Positions 1 to 8,987 of a stretch of DNA of 64,000 nt are shown here, in pieces. The notes under the pieces were generated by a model. It searched no databases and was not told the origin of the DNA. It saw only the letters and a program-made list of their open reading frames with translations. Positions within the stretch are counted from its first letter, which is position 1. Each line of letters starts with the position of its first letter. A program made the translations under genes and the position numbers. This DNA comes from Bordetella bronchialis (lineage in GTDB: Bacteria > Pseudomonadota > Gammaproteobacteria > Burkholderiales > Burkholderiaceae_B): contig NZ_CP016170.1 in NCBI RefSeq assembly GCF_001676705.1, positions 3,720,001 through 3,784,000 on the forward strand, in the 5' to 3' direction.

Positions 1-345
1 GCCCAGGCCGGCGCGCCGCATGGCCTCCACCTGCAGCTGATAGTCGCCGCGTGGCTCGTACAGGCTGACGCGCGCCCGGACTTCGACCTTGTCGCCTGCC
101 CGGGGGACGAAGCCCACCGCCATGGCGCGTCCTCGGAACATGACCCCGCGCACGGCGGCCCGGCTGTCCTTCAAGGTGAAGTACCAATGGCCGGACGCCG
201 CCTGGGTGAAGTTGGAGATCTCGCCCCGCACCCATAGCATGGGAATACTGCGTTCCAAGACCTGGCCGACCGCTTGATTGAGCTGGCCGACCGTCAGCAC
301 ATCGCCCGAAAATACGGCCTCTTTAACTTGAAATTCAACCGTCAT
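1..345 (-). CDS. xseA: Exodeoxyribonuclease VII large subunit, N-terminal part (partial)
   Basis: The first 115 residues of the nuclease subunit that, with XseB, degrades single-stranded DNA to oligonucleotides. The gene runs off the left edge, so the catalytic part is not in the window. The visible part is the N-terminal OB-fold DNA-binding domain, with the typical stretch LTVGQLNQ (residues 17-24) and WVRGEISNF (38-46), followed by the GHWYFTLKD strand. The ATG at 345 gives the family's usual short N-terminus. It is transcribed away from the exbB gene at 691. The family call is secure; completeness cannot be judged. Confidence 0.93.
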   Translation of the reverse strand, partial: MTVEFQVKEAVFSGDVLTVGQLNQAVGQVLERSIPMLWVRGEISNFTQAASGHWYFTLKDSRAAVRGVMFRGRAMAVGFVPRAGDKVEVRARVSLYEPRGDYQLQVEAMRRAGLG

Positions 346-690
346 AAGGCTTTCCGGGCGAAACCTGTCCACAGGGCGCGAAAATACACGGGGAAGGCCC
401 CTCCAAGGGCGAATTCTTACGCCACGTCGGTCTTTGCTTTAAAACCGCAACGCAACTCGTTGATTAAAAAGAAAAATCAGCACAAACGGCCTTTTGCACC
501 CCTGACGGCGTCCCGATGCATCGCCCGAGGAAATGGGCTGTCCGCGCTGGTTTTGCACAGAATTATCCACAAAAACTGTGGATAGTTCGCGGCCGCCGGG
601 GCTATTGCCAGGGCCGGCCCGCGCCCGTTACAGTGCGCTGATTCCGTCCCCCGACCGTCCCGCCTTCCCGGCGACATCTGGAGTCCCTCC
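346..690. other. Intergenic region between xseA and exbB, with paired DnaA-box-like sites
   Basis: This 345-bp divergent gap has no convincing gene; small frames across it have no family features. It is locally A/T-rich around 430-480. It carries the inverted DnaA-box pair annotated at 563-585 and a separate small palindrome CCTGTCCACAGG near 366-377. Promoters for xseA and for the exbB operon must lie here, but no -35/-10 pair stands out. Confidence 0.6.
563..585. promoter_or_regulatory. Two inverted DnaA-box-like sequences
   Basis: TTATCCACA at 563-571 matches the consensus DnaA box TTATNCACA exactly. The opposite strand of 577-585 reads CTATCCACA, one base off. Together they make an inverted repeat with 8-bp arms (TATCCACA / TGTGGATA) around AAAAC. 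They lie about 105 bp upstream of the exbB start. The sequence match is direct; DnaA binding is inference. Confidence 0.5.
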
Positions 691-1362
691 TTGCTGTCCG
701 TGCTTCGTGATGCAGGCTGGCCCATCTGGCCCCTGCTTGCCACTTCCGTCCTGTGCCTGGCGCTGATCATCGAACGGCTTTTTTCGCTGCGCCGCAGCCA
801 GGTCGCGCCCGCCGGGCTCGTGACCCAGGTGCTGGACATGGTCCGCAACCGCCAGGACTCCCCGGAAGCCCTGAACCGGCTGGAACGCAACTCGCCCCTG
901 GGCCGGGTGCTGGCCGAAGTGCTGCGCCAGCGCAATCTGCCGCGCGACGAAATGCGCGGCGCCGTCGAGGACACCGGCCGCGCCGTCTCGCACGAACTCA
1001 GCCGCTATATCGGCGCGATCGGCACCATCGCCGTGGTCGCCCCCCTGCTCGGCCTTTTCGGTACGGTCGTCGGCATGATAGACATTTTCGGCTCGTATTC
1101 GCCGACCGGCGGGGACCCGGCGCAGCTCGCGCACGGCATTTCCGTGGCGCTCTACAACACCGGCTTCGGCATCCTCATCGCCATCCCCGCCATGATCTTC
1201 CATCGCTATCTGCGCGGCCGCGTGGACGACTACATGCACCAGATGGAAAGCGCGGCATCCCGCACGGCGCGGATTCTTGCTACGCCGTCGCGCCGCCGGG
1301 CCGACGAAGACGACACGCTGTTCAGCGCCCGCGCGGCGGCAGTCCAGGACCCGCTGGCATGA
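691..1362 (+). CDS. exbB: MotA/TolQ/ExbB-family proton channel protein
   Basis: Inner-membrane proton-channel subunit of 223 residues that would pair with the ExbD-type protein encoded next to energise a periplasmic partner. A first membrane helix lies near residues 10-25, and a long cytoplasmic region leads to the paired helices around 105-130 and 150-170 (GTIAVVAPLLGLFGTVVG, then NTGFGILIAIPAMIF), the conserved MotA/ExbB core. The start is TTG at 691 with GGAG just upstream. The stop overlaps the next start (ATGA). No tonB is adjacent; a separate tonB-exbB-exbD set lies at 23.7-25.9 kb, so this pair may serve an envelope task linked to lpxK and kdsB rather than iron uptake. Confidence 0.85.
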   Translation: MLSVLRDAGWPIWPLLATSVLCLALIIERLFSLRRSQVAPAGLVTQVLDMVRNRQDSPEALNRLERNSPLGRVLAEVLRQRNLPRDEMRGAVEDTGRAVSHELSRYIGAIGTIAVVAPLLGLFGTVVGMIDIFGSYSPTGGDPAQLAHGISVALYNTGFGILIAIPAMIFHRYLRGRVDDYMHQMESAASRTARILATPSRRRADEDDTLFSARAAAVQDPLA

Positions 1363-1769
1363 ATTTCGGCAATCACCGCAGGCACGACGAGCTGGAGATC
1401 AACCTGATCCCCCTTATCGACGTACTGCTCGTCATCCTGATCTTCCTGGCCGCCACGACCTCGTTCGCGCGCTTCAGCCAGTTGAAGGTGACGCTGCCGC
1501 AAGCGGCCGCCGAGCAACGGGCCGCGGCGCCGATCGAGGTCGCCATCAGCCAGGATGGCCATTACGCCCTGGACGGCACGCTGCTGGACGCCACGGGCGC
1601 CGACGACATCGCGGACGCGCTGCGCCGTGCCGCCGCCGGCAAGGCGGACCCGGTGCTGGTGATCAACGCCGACGCGCTCGCCACCCACCAGACGGTGGTC
1701 AACGTGATGGAAGCGGCCCGGCTGGCCGGCATCGCCAGGGTTAACTTCGCCACGCAAATCGCCCGGTGA
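1359..1769 (+). CDS. exbD: ExbD/TolR-family biopolymer transport protein
   Basis: A 136-residue partner of the preceding ExbB-type protein. It has a short cytoplasmic N-terminus, one membrane helix (about residues 17-35) that contains the proton-accepting aspartate in [15 protein letters not shown], and a small periplasmic domain. The ATG at 1359 overlaps the exbB stop by 4 bases, and its own stop overlaps the GTG of lpxK by 4 bases, so the three genes are almost certainly translated as one unit. The helix and aspartate identify the ExbD/TolR family; the partner that receives the energy is not visible here. Confidence 0.87.
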   Translation: MNFGNHRRHDELEINLIPLIDVLLVILIFLAATTSFARFSQLKVTLPQAAAEQRAAAPIEVAISQDGHYALDGTLLDATGADDIADALRRAAAGKADPVLVINADALATHQTVVNVMEAARLAGIARVNFATQIAR

Positions 1770-2830
1770 GCCAAGTCCTGCGCAACCTGATCGAGACCCA
1801 ATGGCAGCGGGGCGGATGGCTGTCGACCCTGTTGCGTCCCGTGTCGGCGGTGACGTGGCTGGCGGTCAGCGCCAAGCGCGCGCTCTATCGGCGCGGCTGG
1901 CGGCAGTCCTACCGCGCGCCGGTGCCCGTCATCGTGGTCGGCAATATTTACGTCGGCGGCACCGGCAAGACGCCGGTGGTGATCGCGATGGTGCAGGCGC
2001 TGCGGGAACGCGGCTGGACGCCGGGCGTGGTCAGCCGCGGATACGGCGTGAAAATCGGCAAGCATCCCCGCACCGGCCAGGGCGATCTTGCCGCCGACCG
2101 CTTCGGCGACGAACCCGCGCTGATCTCGCGGGCGACCAATGCGCCGGTCAGCATCCATCCGGACCGTCCGCGCGCCGTGCGCACCTTGCTCAGCGCCTTT
2201 CCCCAGGTCGATGTCATCGTGTCCGACGACGGCCTGCAGCATCTGGCACTGGCCCGCGACCTGGAAATCATCGTCCAGGACGGGCGCGGTGTCGGCAACG
2301 GCCGCCTGCTCCCGGCAGGGCCGCTGCGCGAGCCGGCAACGCGCCTTCGGGAAGCGCATACCGTGGTCACCAACGTCGACGGACCGGTGCCGCTTGCGAC
2401 GGCCCCGTCGGGACCGCCCTATCGCGTCGAGATGTGGATGGAACCCGGCGCGGCGTGGAACCTGCGTGACGGCACCTTGCGTACGCTCTGGGAGCTGCAG
2501 GCGGACTACCAGGCACGCGGCATCGCGGCGGCCGCCGGCATCGGCAACCCCGCGCGTTTTTTCGCCACCCTGCGGTCCGCGGGCATGTCGCTCGACACCA
2601 CCATTCCCCTGCCCGATCACTACAGCTACGCCCGATCGCCCTTCGCCCCGGTCAAGGCCGGGCTCATCCTGGTCACGGCCAAGGACGCGGTCAAGTGCAG
2701 CGGCCTGGGCGACAACCGCCTGTGGGCGGTGCCCGTCACCCCCCGCTTCTCCGACCCGGCATTCTTCGACCGGGTGGCTGCCCGCCTGCCTGCCCCCGTG
2801 GAAAAAAACCGTCGCGCGCCGCCGCGGTAA
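1766..2830 (+). CDS. lpxK: Tetraacyldisaccharide 4'-kinase (lipid A)
   Basis: Phosphorylates the 4' position of tetraacyldisaccharide 1-phosphate to give lipid IVA at the inner membrane, a late step of lipid A synthesis. At 354 residues it is of normal family length. After an N-terminal membrane-associating helix comes the P-loop GGTGKTP (about residues 62-68) with the preceding VVGNIYV strand, then VSRGYG and the [14 protein letters not shown] segment, all typical of LpxK. The start is GTG, sharing 4 bases with the exbD stop. The link to kdsB downstream fits a lipopolysaccharide-assembly operon. Confidence 0.95.
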   Translation: MSQVLRNLIETQWQRGGWLSTLLRPVSAVTWLAVSAKRALYRRGWRQSYRAPVPVIVVGNIYVGGTGKTPVVIAMVQALRERGWTPGVVSRGYGVKIGKHPRTGQGDLAADRFGDEPALISRATNAPVSIHPDRPRAVRTLLSAFPQVDVIVSDDGLQHLALARDLEIIVQDGRGVGNGRLLPAGPLREPATRLREAHTVVTNVDGPVPLATAPSGPPYRVEMWMEPGAAWNLRDGTLRTLWELQADYQARGIAAAAGIGNPARFFATLRSAGMSLDTTIPLPDHYSYARSPFAPVKAGLILVTAKDAVKCSGLGDNRLWAVPVTPRFSDPAFFDRVAARLPAPVEKNRRAPPR

Positions 2831-2904
2831 ACGCGTCCGGCCTGCCCCGGGCGCTTTTTGCCACGCCGGCGGCCTCCGGGCCAAAAGTCCACTAAAATCC
2901 GCGC

Positions 2905-3111
2905 ATGGAATCCCGTCTGCTCGATATTCTCGTCTGCCCGATTTGCAAGGGCCCCCTCCGGTACGATCGCCAGAGCGCGGAACTCGTCTGCGGGGCCGAT
3001 CGCCTGGCCTATCCGGTTCGCGACGGCATCCCGGTCATGCTGGAAAGCGAAGCCCGGTCGCTGGACGCCGAACGCGGGGCCAAGCCGCCGTACACCGCCG
3101 ACGCATCGTAG
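2905..3111 (+). CDS. Trm112/YcaR-family small protein
   Basis: A 68-residue protein of the Trm112-like (UPF0434) family, found between lpxK and kdsB in many proteobacteria. It begins with [14 protein letters not shown], giving a CPIC pair at residues 11-14, and ends with the conserved [14 protein letters not shown] segment. The biochemical role in bacteria is not settled. It starts 74 bases after lpxK, and its stop lies just before the kdsB start. The family call is firm; function is unknown. Confidence 0.85.
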   Translation: MESRLLDILVCPICKGPLRYDRQSAELVCGADRLAYPVRDGIPVMLESEARSLDAERGAKPPYTADAS

Positions 3112-3118
3112 CGACGCC

Positions 3119-3883
3119 GTGGATTTCATCGCCATCATCCCCGCGCGCGCGGCGTCCACGCGGCTGCCCGACAAACCCCTGGCCGACATTGCGGGCAAAC
3201 CCATGGTGGTGCGCACCGCCGACCGCGCGGCCCTTTCCGCGGCCGCCCGGGTGCTGGTCGCCACCGACGATCCCCGCGTGGCGGAAGCCGCCCGCCTCCA
3301 TGGCCATGAATCCCTGATTACCCGGGCCGACCACGCCACCGGCACCGACCGTCTTGCCGAAGCCGTGGATCTGCTGGCGCTGCCGGACGACGCCATCGTC
3401 GTCAACGTGCAGGGCGACGAGCCGCTCATCGAACCCTCGCTGGTCGACGCCGTCGCGGCGCTGCTGGCGCGGCGTCCGGATGCGGCCATCGCCACCTGCG
3501 CGTCACCCGTGGCGGATGCCGAAGCGCTGTTCAATCCCAACATCGTCAAGGCGGTCTGCGCGGCCGATGGACGGGCCCTGTATTTTTCCCGCGCGCCCAT
3601 CCCCTGGGCGCGCGATGCGCTCGCCGACGGCGAACGGCGGATGGCGCCCGGCCTGCCGGCATGGCACCATGTCGGCCTCTACGCCTATCGCGCCGGCTTC
3701 CTGCGCCGCTTTCCGGCCCTGCCGCAAGGCATGCTCGAACGCTACGAGTCACTGGAACAACTGCGCGCGCTGGAGCATGGCTACACCATCCTGGTCCATC
3801 AGGTCGCGCAGGCGCCGGCAGCGGGCGTCGATACCCCGGCCGATCTGGAACGCGTGCGTGCCGCGTACGCAAATCGGTTATAA
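3119..3883 (+). CDS. kdsB: 3-deoxy-manno-octulosonate cytidylyltransferase
   Basis: Activates KDO with CTP to CMP-KDO in the cytoplasm for lipopolysaccharide inner-core synthesis. It has 254 residues, the family norm. The N-terminal nucleotide-binding motif [16 protein letters not shown] (about residues 5-20) and the metal-binding NVQGDEPLI segment (about residues 98-106) are clear, and [10 protein letters not shown] matches the sugar-binding region. GTG at 3119 is chosen because it places this motif at the very N-terminus; longer reading through the preceding gene is excluded by that gene's own coding sequence. Confidence 0.95.
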   Translation: MDFIAIIPARAASTRLPDKPLADIAGKPMVVRTADRAALSAAARVLVATDDPRVAEAARLHGHESLITRADHATGTDRLAEAVDLLALPDDAIVVNVQGDEPLIEPSLVDAVAALLARRPDAAIATCASPVADAEALFNPNIVKAVCAADGRALYFSRAPIPWARDALADGERRMAPGLPAWHHVGLYAYRAGFLRRFPALPQGMLERYESLEQLRALEHGYTILVHQVAQAPAAGVDTPADLERVRAAYANRL

Positions 3884-3936
3884 GGGATCGACCCTTGCCC
3901 GCGCCGAAGGCATGCCCTTCCATTGATGCGGCATAA

Positions 3937-4632
<696 letters not shown>

Positions 4633-4653
4633 AATCTACCCGCGGACCGAACC

Positions 4654-5412
4654 ATGGAAATCGCAAACAAGGTATTCATCGTCACGGGCGGCGCTTCGGG
4701 CCTGGGCGCCGGCACCGCGCGCATGCTGGTCGCCAACGGCGCGCGCGTCGTGATCGCGGACGTCCAGGACGAAGCGGGCGGCAAACTCGCCGCCGAGCTC
4801 GGACAGCGTTATGTGCACTGCGACGTTACCCAGGAATCCGACGCCCAGGCAGCCGTCAATGCGGCCACGGAACTCGGCCCGCTGTTCGGACTGGTCAACT
4901 GCGCCGGGGTCGCGCCGGCCTCGCGCATCGTCGGCAAGAACGGGCCGCATCCGCTGGACCTGTTCCAGAAAGTCATCGCGATCAACCTGATCGGCAGCTT
5001 CAACATGATGCGCCTGTGCGCGCAGGCGATGACCGGCAATACGCCGGAACCCACCGGCGAACGCGGCGTTCTGATCAACACGGCCTCGGTCGCCGCCTTC
5101 GACGGGCAGATCGGCCAGGCCGCGTATGCGGCCTCGAAAGCCGGGGTGGCCGGCATGACCCTGCCGATCGCCCGCGACCTGTCCAAGGTCGGTATCCGCT
5201 GCATGACCATCGCGCCGGGCATCTTCGGTACGCCCATGATTTTCGGCATGCCGCAGGAAGTACAGGATTCGCTGGCCGCCAGCATCCCTTTCCCGGCACG
5301 CCTGGGCCGCCCTGAAGACTACGCCAGGCTCGTGCACAGCATCATCACCAACGACATGCTCAATGGGGAAACCATCCGCCTGGATGGCGCCATACGCATG
5401 CCGCCGAAGTAA
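4654..5412 (+). CDS. Short-chain dehydrogenase, 3-hydroxyacyl-CoA dehydrogenase type
   Basis: A 252-residue NAD(P)-dependent Rossmann-fold oxidoreductase. The cofactor loop TGGASGLG is at residues 11-18, NCAGV follows near residue 87, and the catalytic Ser (NTASVAAF) and YAASK pair lie in order. The sequence resembles type II 3-hydroxyacyl-CoA dehydrogenases (mammalian HSD17B10-like), which act in fatty-acid or branched-chain acyl-CoA oxidation. It starts 21 bases after adk. The fold and catalytic residues are seen; the acyl-CoA substrate is inferred from overall resemblance. Confidence 0.82.
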   Translation: MEIANKVFIVTGGASGLGAGTARMLVANGARVVIADVQDEAGGKLAAELGQRYVHCDVTQESDAQAAVNAATELGPLFGLVNCAGVAPASRIVGKNGPHPLDLFQKVIAINLIGSFNMMRLCAQAMTGNTPEPTGERGVLINTASVAAFDGQIGQAAYAASKAGVAGMTLPIARDLSKVGIRCMTIAPGIFGTPMIFGMPQEVQDSLAASIPFPARLGRPEDYARLVHSIITNDMLNGETIRLDGAIRMPPK

Positions 5413-5442
5413 GCCGCGCCCGACCCATCCCTTTTCCCAGTC

Positions 5443-7026
5443 ATGAGCCTGCTGCGATCGGCCGCCACGGTCAGCAGTTTTACTTTGCTGTCCCGCATCG
5501 CCGGCCTGGTCCGCGACGTTCTGGTGGCCCGCGCCTTCGGCGCCGGGCCGCTGACCGACGCCTTCTGGGTGGCGTTCCGCATCCCCAACCTGCTGCGCCG
5601 CCTGTTCGCCGAAGGCGCCTTCGCGCAGGCCTTCGTCCCCATCCTGGGCTCCGTGCGGACCAAGCACGGCGACGAACACGTCCGCACGCTGCTGGACCGC
5701 GTGGCACTGCTCCTTACGTGCGTGCTGATGCTGATCACCCTGGTGGGCATCGCGCTCGCGCCGTGGGTGGTTACCGCCATGGCCAGCGGCCTGCGTGGCG
5801 AAGCCGGCACACAGGCCTTCGACGCCGCGGTCTGGATGACCCGGGCGATGTTCCCGTACATCCTGTGCATGTCGCTGGTGGCATTCGCCTCCGGCGTACT
5901 CAATACCTGGCGCCGCTTCGCCGTGCCGGCCTTTACGCCGGTGCTGCTGAATCTGGCGATGATCGCCGCCTGCCTGTGGCTGGCACCGCACTATCATCCG
6001 CCCGTCTATGCCCTGGCCATCGGCGTCATGGTCGGCGGGGTCCTGCAGCTTGCCATCCAATGGGCCGCGCTGGCGCGCCTGGGGCTGCTGCCGCGCTATA
6101 GCCTGCGCGTCCGCGCCGCCTGGTCGGACGCCACGGTGCGGCGCATCCTGAAGCAGATGCTGCCGGCCATCGTCGGCGTGTCGGTCGGCCAGATCTCGCT
6201 ATTGATCAACACCAACATCGCCACCTGGCTGCCGCCCGGCAGCGTGACCTGGCTGTCCTATGCCGACCGGCTGATGGAATTCCCCACCGCCTTGCTGGGC
6301 GTGGCGCTGGGCACGGTGCTGCTGCCCAGCCTCTCGGCGGCCAACGCGCGCGCGGATACCGCTGGCTATAGCGCCCTGCTGGACTGGGGCTTGCGCCTGA
6401 CGCTGCTGCTGGGGCTACCGAGCGCGCTCGGCCTGGCGCTGCTGTCCGACGGGCTGGTCGCCACCCTGTTCCATTACGGCGCCTTCGCCGCGCGCGACGT
6501 CTCGCAAACCCGCATGGCGGTGATGGCGTATTCGGTGGGCCTTATCGGCCTGCTCGCCGTCAAGATCCTGGCGCCGGGATTCTATGCGCGCCAGGACATC
6601 CGCACGCCGGTCAAGATTGCCATCGTCGCCCTGATCGCCACGCAGGTCCTGAACCTGGTGTTGGTCCCCAAGCTGGCGCATGCCGGCCTGGCGCTGGCGA
6701 TCGGGCTGGGCGCCTGCCTGAACGCCCTGCTGTTGCTGACGGTACTGCACAAGCGCGGCGTTTACCGGCCCAGCCCCGGCTGGCCGATATTCCTGCTGCG
6801 CCTGGTGCCTGCCCTGGCCGCGCTGGGCGCCATCCTGCTCTATGCCGATGCGCGCCTGGATTGGGTCGCGCTACAGGCCCACAGCTGGACCCGCGTCGGC
6901 CTGCTGGCCGCCGTACTGGGCGCCTGCGTGGCGGTGTACTTCGGCTTGCTGTTCGTCTGCGGCTTCCGTCCGCGGGACTTCACCCGCCGGTCCGCCGCAC
7001 CGAATCCGGCGCGCGGCACGGCCTGA
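5443..7026 (+). CDS. murJ: Lipid II flippase MurJ (MviN)
   Basis: An inner-membrane protein of 527 residues in the MOP superfamily that moves lipid II across the membrane for peptidoglycan assembly. The hydrophobic pattern supports about 14 helices. The N-terminus (SLLRSAATVSSFTLLSRIAG followed by LVRDVLVARAFGAG) and the PNLLRRLFAEGAFAQAFVP loop are MurJ signatures. The next gene with a recognisable product is on the same strand more than 200 bases on, beyond a terminator. Identification is secure. Confidence 0.96.
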   Translation: MSLLRSAATVSSFTLLSRIAGLVRDVLVARAFGAGPLTDAFWVAFRIPNLLRRLFAEGAFAQAFVPILGSVRTKHGDEHVRTLLDRVALLLTCVLMLITLVGIALAPWVVTAMASGLRGEAGTQAFDAAVWMTRAMFPYILCMSLVAFASGVLNTWRRFAVPAFTPVLLNLAMIAACLWLAPHYHPPVYALAIGVMVGGVLQLAIQWAALARLGLLPRYSLRVRAAWSDATVRRILKQMLPAIVGVSVGQISLLINTNIATWLPPGSVTWLSYADRLMEFPTALLGVALGTVLLPSLSAANARADTAGYSALLDWGLRLTLLLGLPSALGLALLSDGLVATLFHYGAFAARDVSQTRMAVMAYSVGLIGLLAVKILAPGFYARQDIRTPVKIAIVALIATQVLNLVLVPKLAHAGLALAIGLGACLNALLLLTVLHKRGVYRPSPGWPIFLLRLVPALAALGAILLYADARLDWVALQAHSWTRVGLLAAVLGACVAVYFGLLFVCGFRPRDFTRRSAAPNPARGTA

Positions 7027-7129
7027 GACCGTTGTTGTATCCAACACACAGTACGCCGCGCGATTCAGCCCGCCGATCCGGCTGAGCATGGCGACATCGG
7101 AAGGCATCCCGTCACACGGTTGTGCTAGG

Positions 7130-7169
7130 TCCGGCGGCTACCCGGTGCCGGGCAGGCGCCGGATTTTTT
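7130..7169 (+). terminator. Rho-independent terminator downstream of murJ
   Basis: A two-tier hairpin: outer arms TCCGGCG / CGCCGGA and inner arms CCCGG / CCGGG, followed by TTTTTT at 7164-7169. It lies about 100 bases after the murJ stop and separates murJ from the FecR-type gene. Confidence 0.75.
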
Positions 7170-7260
7170 GCTTACCCCGCTGGCAAATTGCCCCTCTTCT
7201 TGATAAAACGCTTTAATATTTACAATTCGACACCCCTTGCGGCCACTTGGAAGCCAACTC

Positions 7261-8298
7261 TTGGATCAGGACGCCACCCCGGACAAATCGACGCCCGTCG
7301 CAGACCAGGTCGTAAACTGGCTGCTGCTGCTGCGTTCCGGCCGTGCGTCCCAATCGGACTACGCGGACTTCCTGGCATGGCGGGCCGAGAACCCCATGCA
7401 CGAAAGCGCCTGGCAACAATTGACGTCCGCGCTGGGATCCTCCTTCGGCCGCCTCAGCGACTTCTATCCCATCGGCTTTTCCACTTCCAACGCCCGTCCC
7501 ACGCTGACGCCGGCGATGGCCGCATACCGGTCGACGCCTCGACAGGCAAGCCGCCATGCGCCCGCCAATCCCGCACGGCGGCGCTTCGTCGCCGGCGGCG
7601 TCGCGGCGGCGACCGCCGCGGCGATGGGCGCCGTCATCCTGAACGAGGTCTATCCGCTGCATAACCTGACGGCGGATGCGGCCACCGCGACCGGGGAACG
7701 GCGGCTGTACATGCTGTCCGACGGCAGCCAGATGCTGCTGGACGCGCGCTCGCGAGTCCGCCTGGATTTCGCCGGCCCCCAGCGCAACATCCGCTTGCTG
7801 GAAGGGGCGATCACGGTATCGGTGGCGCACGACCCCAACCGCCCCTTCATCGTCACCACCGAGCAGGGGACGGTGCGCGCGCTGGGCACCCGTTTCATGG
7901 TGCGCCAGCAGGCCCGCCGCTCGCTGGTCGTGGTGCACGAGCACGAGGTGGAAGTCCAGACCCTGGAAAAAGCGCGCGGCGTCATCGGCGCCGGCATGGG
8001 CGCCCGTTTCGACGACGCCCGCGTCGATTCGCCGCGGGCCGAGCTGCTTGCCGACGCGGCCTGGGAAACCGGGTGGATCGCCGTGCGCAACCGTCCGCTG
8101 GCCGACGTCGTCGCGGCCCTGCGGCCTTATCGCAGCGGGATGGTGCGCATTTCCATGGCCGCCGGCGGGCTGCCCGTGACGGGCCAATTCCCCCTGGACG
8201 ATACGGACGCCACGCTGGACACCCTGGAGCGCAGCATGCCCGTCACGGTGCGACGCTACACGCCCTGGCTGGTCAGCATAGACGTCACCCAGGCTTGA
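7261..8298 (+). CDS. FecR-family protein (anti-sigma/sigma regulator type), orphan
   Basis: A 345-residue protein with the FecR layout: an N-terminal cytoplasmic DUF4880 region (about residues 10-50, including FLAWRAENPMHESAW), a basic ARRR stretch and one membrane segment near residues 100-120, then the periplasmic FecR domain (LSDGSQMLLDARSRVRLDF, RPFIVTTEQGTVRALGTRF). In known systems such a protein relays TonB-receptor signals to an ECF sigma factor; here neither a sigma factor nor a receptor gene is adjacent. TTG 7261 is chosen because GGAAG stands 7 bases upstream; an earlier in-frame TTG at 7237 lacks this. No downstream partner: rpsT follows. Confidence 0.8.
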   Translation: MDQDATPDKSTPVADQVVNWLLLLRSGRASQSDYADFLAWRAENPMHESAWQQLTSALGSSFGRLSDFYPIGFSTSNARPTLTPAMAAYRSTPRQASRHAPANPARRRFVAGGVAAATAAAMGAVILNEVYPLHNLTADAATATGERRLYMLSDGSQMLLDARSRVRLDFAGPQRNIRLLEGAITVSVAHDPNRPFIVTTEQGTVRALGTRFMVRQQARRSLVVVHEHEVEVQTLEKARGVIGAGMGARFDDARVDSPRAELLADAAWETGWIAVRNRPLADVVAALRPYRSGMVRISMAAGGLPVTGQFPLDDTDATLDTLERSMPVTVRRYTPWLVSIDVTQA

Positions 8299-8356
8299 CC
8301 CGCCGCCGGCGCCAGCCGGGGTTGGTCCCCGACGGCCTGGTCGTGCGCCGAACAGC

Positions 8357-8384
8357 TTGCTTTTCGGTCCGATCTTGTTAGAAT
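8357..8384 (+). promoter_or_regulatory. Sigma-70-type promoter of rpsT
   Basis: TTGCTT (8357-8362), 16-bp spacer, TAGAAT (8379-8384). Transcription would begin near 8391, about 28 bases before the rpsT start codon, a short leader for a ribosomal protein gene. Confidence 0.6.
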
Positions 8385-8418
8385 ATCGAGCTTTGCCGAA
8401 TTTCTAACTTATCGCAAC

Positions 8419-8682
8419 ATGGCCAATACTGCCCAAGCCCGCAAGCGCGCTCGCCAATCGGTGGAGCGTAACAAGCACAATTCCAGCCTGCGCTCCATGC
8501 TGCGCACCGCCATCAAGCGCGTGCGCCAGGCCGTGGAAGCTGGCGACAAGGCGGCCGCCGCCGCCGTGCTGCAGAAGGCGACCAGCGTGATCGACCGCGT
8601 CGCCGACAAGAACATCATCCACAAGAACAAGGCTGCCCGCCACAAGAGCCGCCTGTCGGCTGCTGTCAAGGCCCTGGCCTGA
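8419..8682 (+). CDS. rpsT: 30S ribosomal protein S20
   Basis: An 87-residue, strongly basic protein that binds 16S rRNA early in 30S assembly. The sequence [18 protein letters not shown] and the C-terminal [17 protein letters not shown] are typical. It is monocistronic. The leader just before ATG (CTTATCGCAAC) has no recognisable Shine-Dalgarno sequence, which fits the translational autocontrol known for S20 in Escherichia coli, although such control is only inferred here. Confidence 0.97.
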   Translation: MANTAQARKRARQSVERNKHNSSLRSMLRTAIKRVRQAVEAGDKAAAAAVLQKATSVIDRVADKNIIHKNKAARHKSRLSAAVKALA

Positions 8683-8691
8683 TCGATCTTC

Positions 8692-8729
8692 CGGCCGGCA
8701 TCCGGCCGGCCCTGGCCGGATGCCGGCCG
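8692..8729. terminator. Long hairpin after rpsT (no T tract)
   Basis: A perfect inverted repeat with 16-bp arms (8692-8707 and 8714-8729) and a 6-base loop, starting 10 bases after the rpsT stop. There is no run of T after it, so it may stabilise the mRNA end or give weak termination rather than act as a full intrinsic terminator. Confidence 0.5.
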
Positions 8730-8949
8730 CTGGACCTGCCGGTCTTCGGGCCGCGCCCAACGGCTCCCCTATCCTGGGGTTCAGGATCGGGCAGGCAAGC
8801 TTGAAATCCGCGCCGCGCCGCGCGCGTGCCGCGCATGATTCAACACGCATGCCGCTCGCCGCATGGCGCGGGCAGGATGCAGGGGCCGAATGGCCGCACC
8901 GCGCCTCGCGCGGCGCCCAGGCTGCGAGTTCTCCTCGGCAAGTAAGAAA

Positions 8950-8973
8950 GGACGCTTCTGGGCGTCCTTTTTT
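8950..8973 (+). terminator. Rho-independent terminator
   Basis: Arms GGACGC (8950-8955) and GCGTCC (8962-8967) with a 6-base loop, followed by TTTTTT (8968-8973). It lies at the 3' end of the aldolase gene on the other strand and would stop transcription coming from rpsT. Confidence 0.75.
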
Positions 8974-8987
8974 GCTTGCCCGGGCGG

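Larger units (their letters stand above)
8683..8987. other. Gap between rpsT and the convergent aldolase gene
   Basis: A 305-bp gap holding the hairpin at 8692-8729 and the terminator at 8950-8973. Between them (8730-8949) is GC-rich sequence without a convincing gene. It may be an extended rpsT 3' region or an unannotated small RNA ending at the terminator. No promoter was found inside. Confidence 0.4.

Noticed and set aside
563..585. Chromosomal replication origin
   Set aside because: Only two DnaA boxes, and no dnaA, dnaN, parAB or rnpA-type neighbours are found.
7237..7263. TTG 7237 as the FecR-type start
   Set aside because: No ribosome-binding site; TTG 7261 has GGAAG 7 bases upstream.
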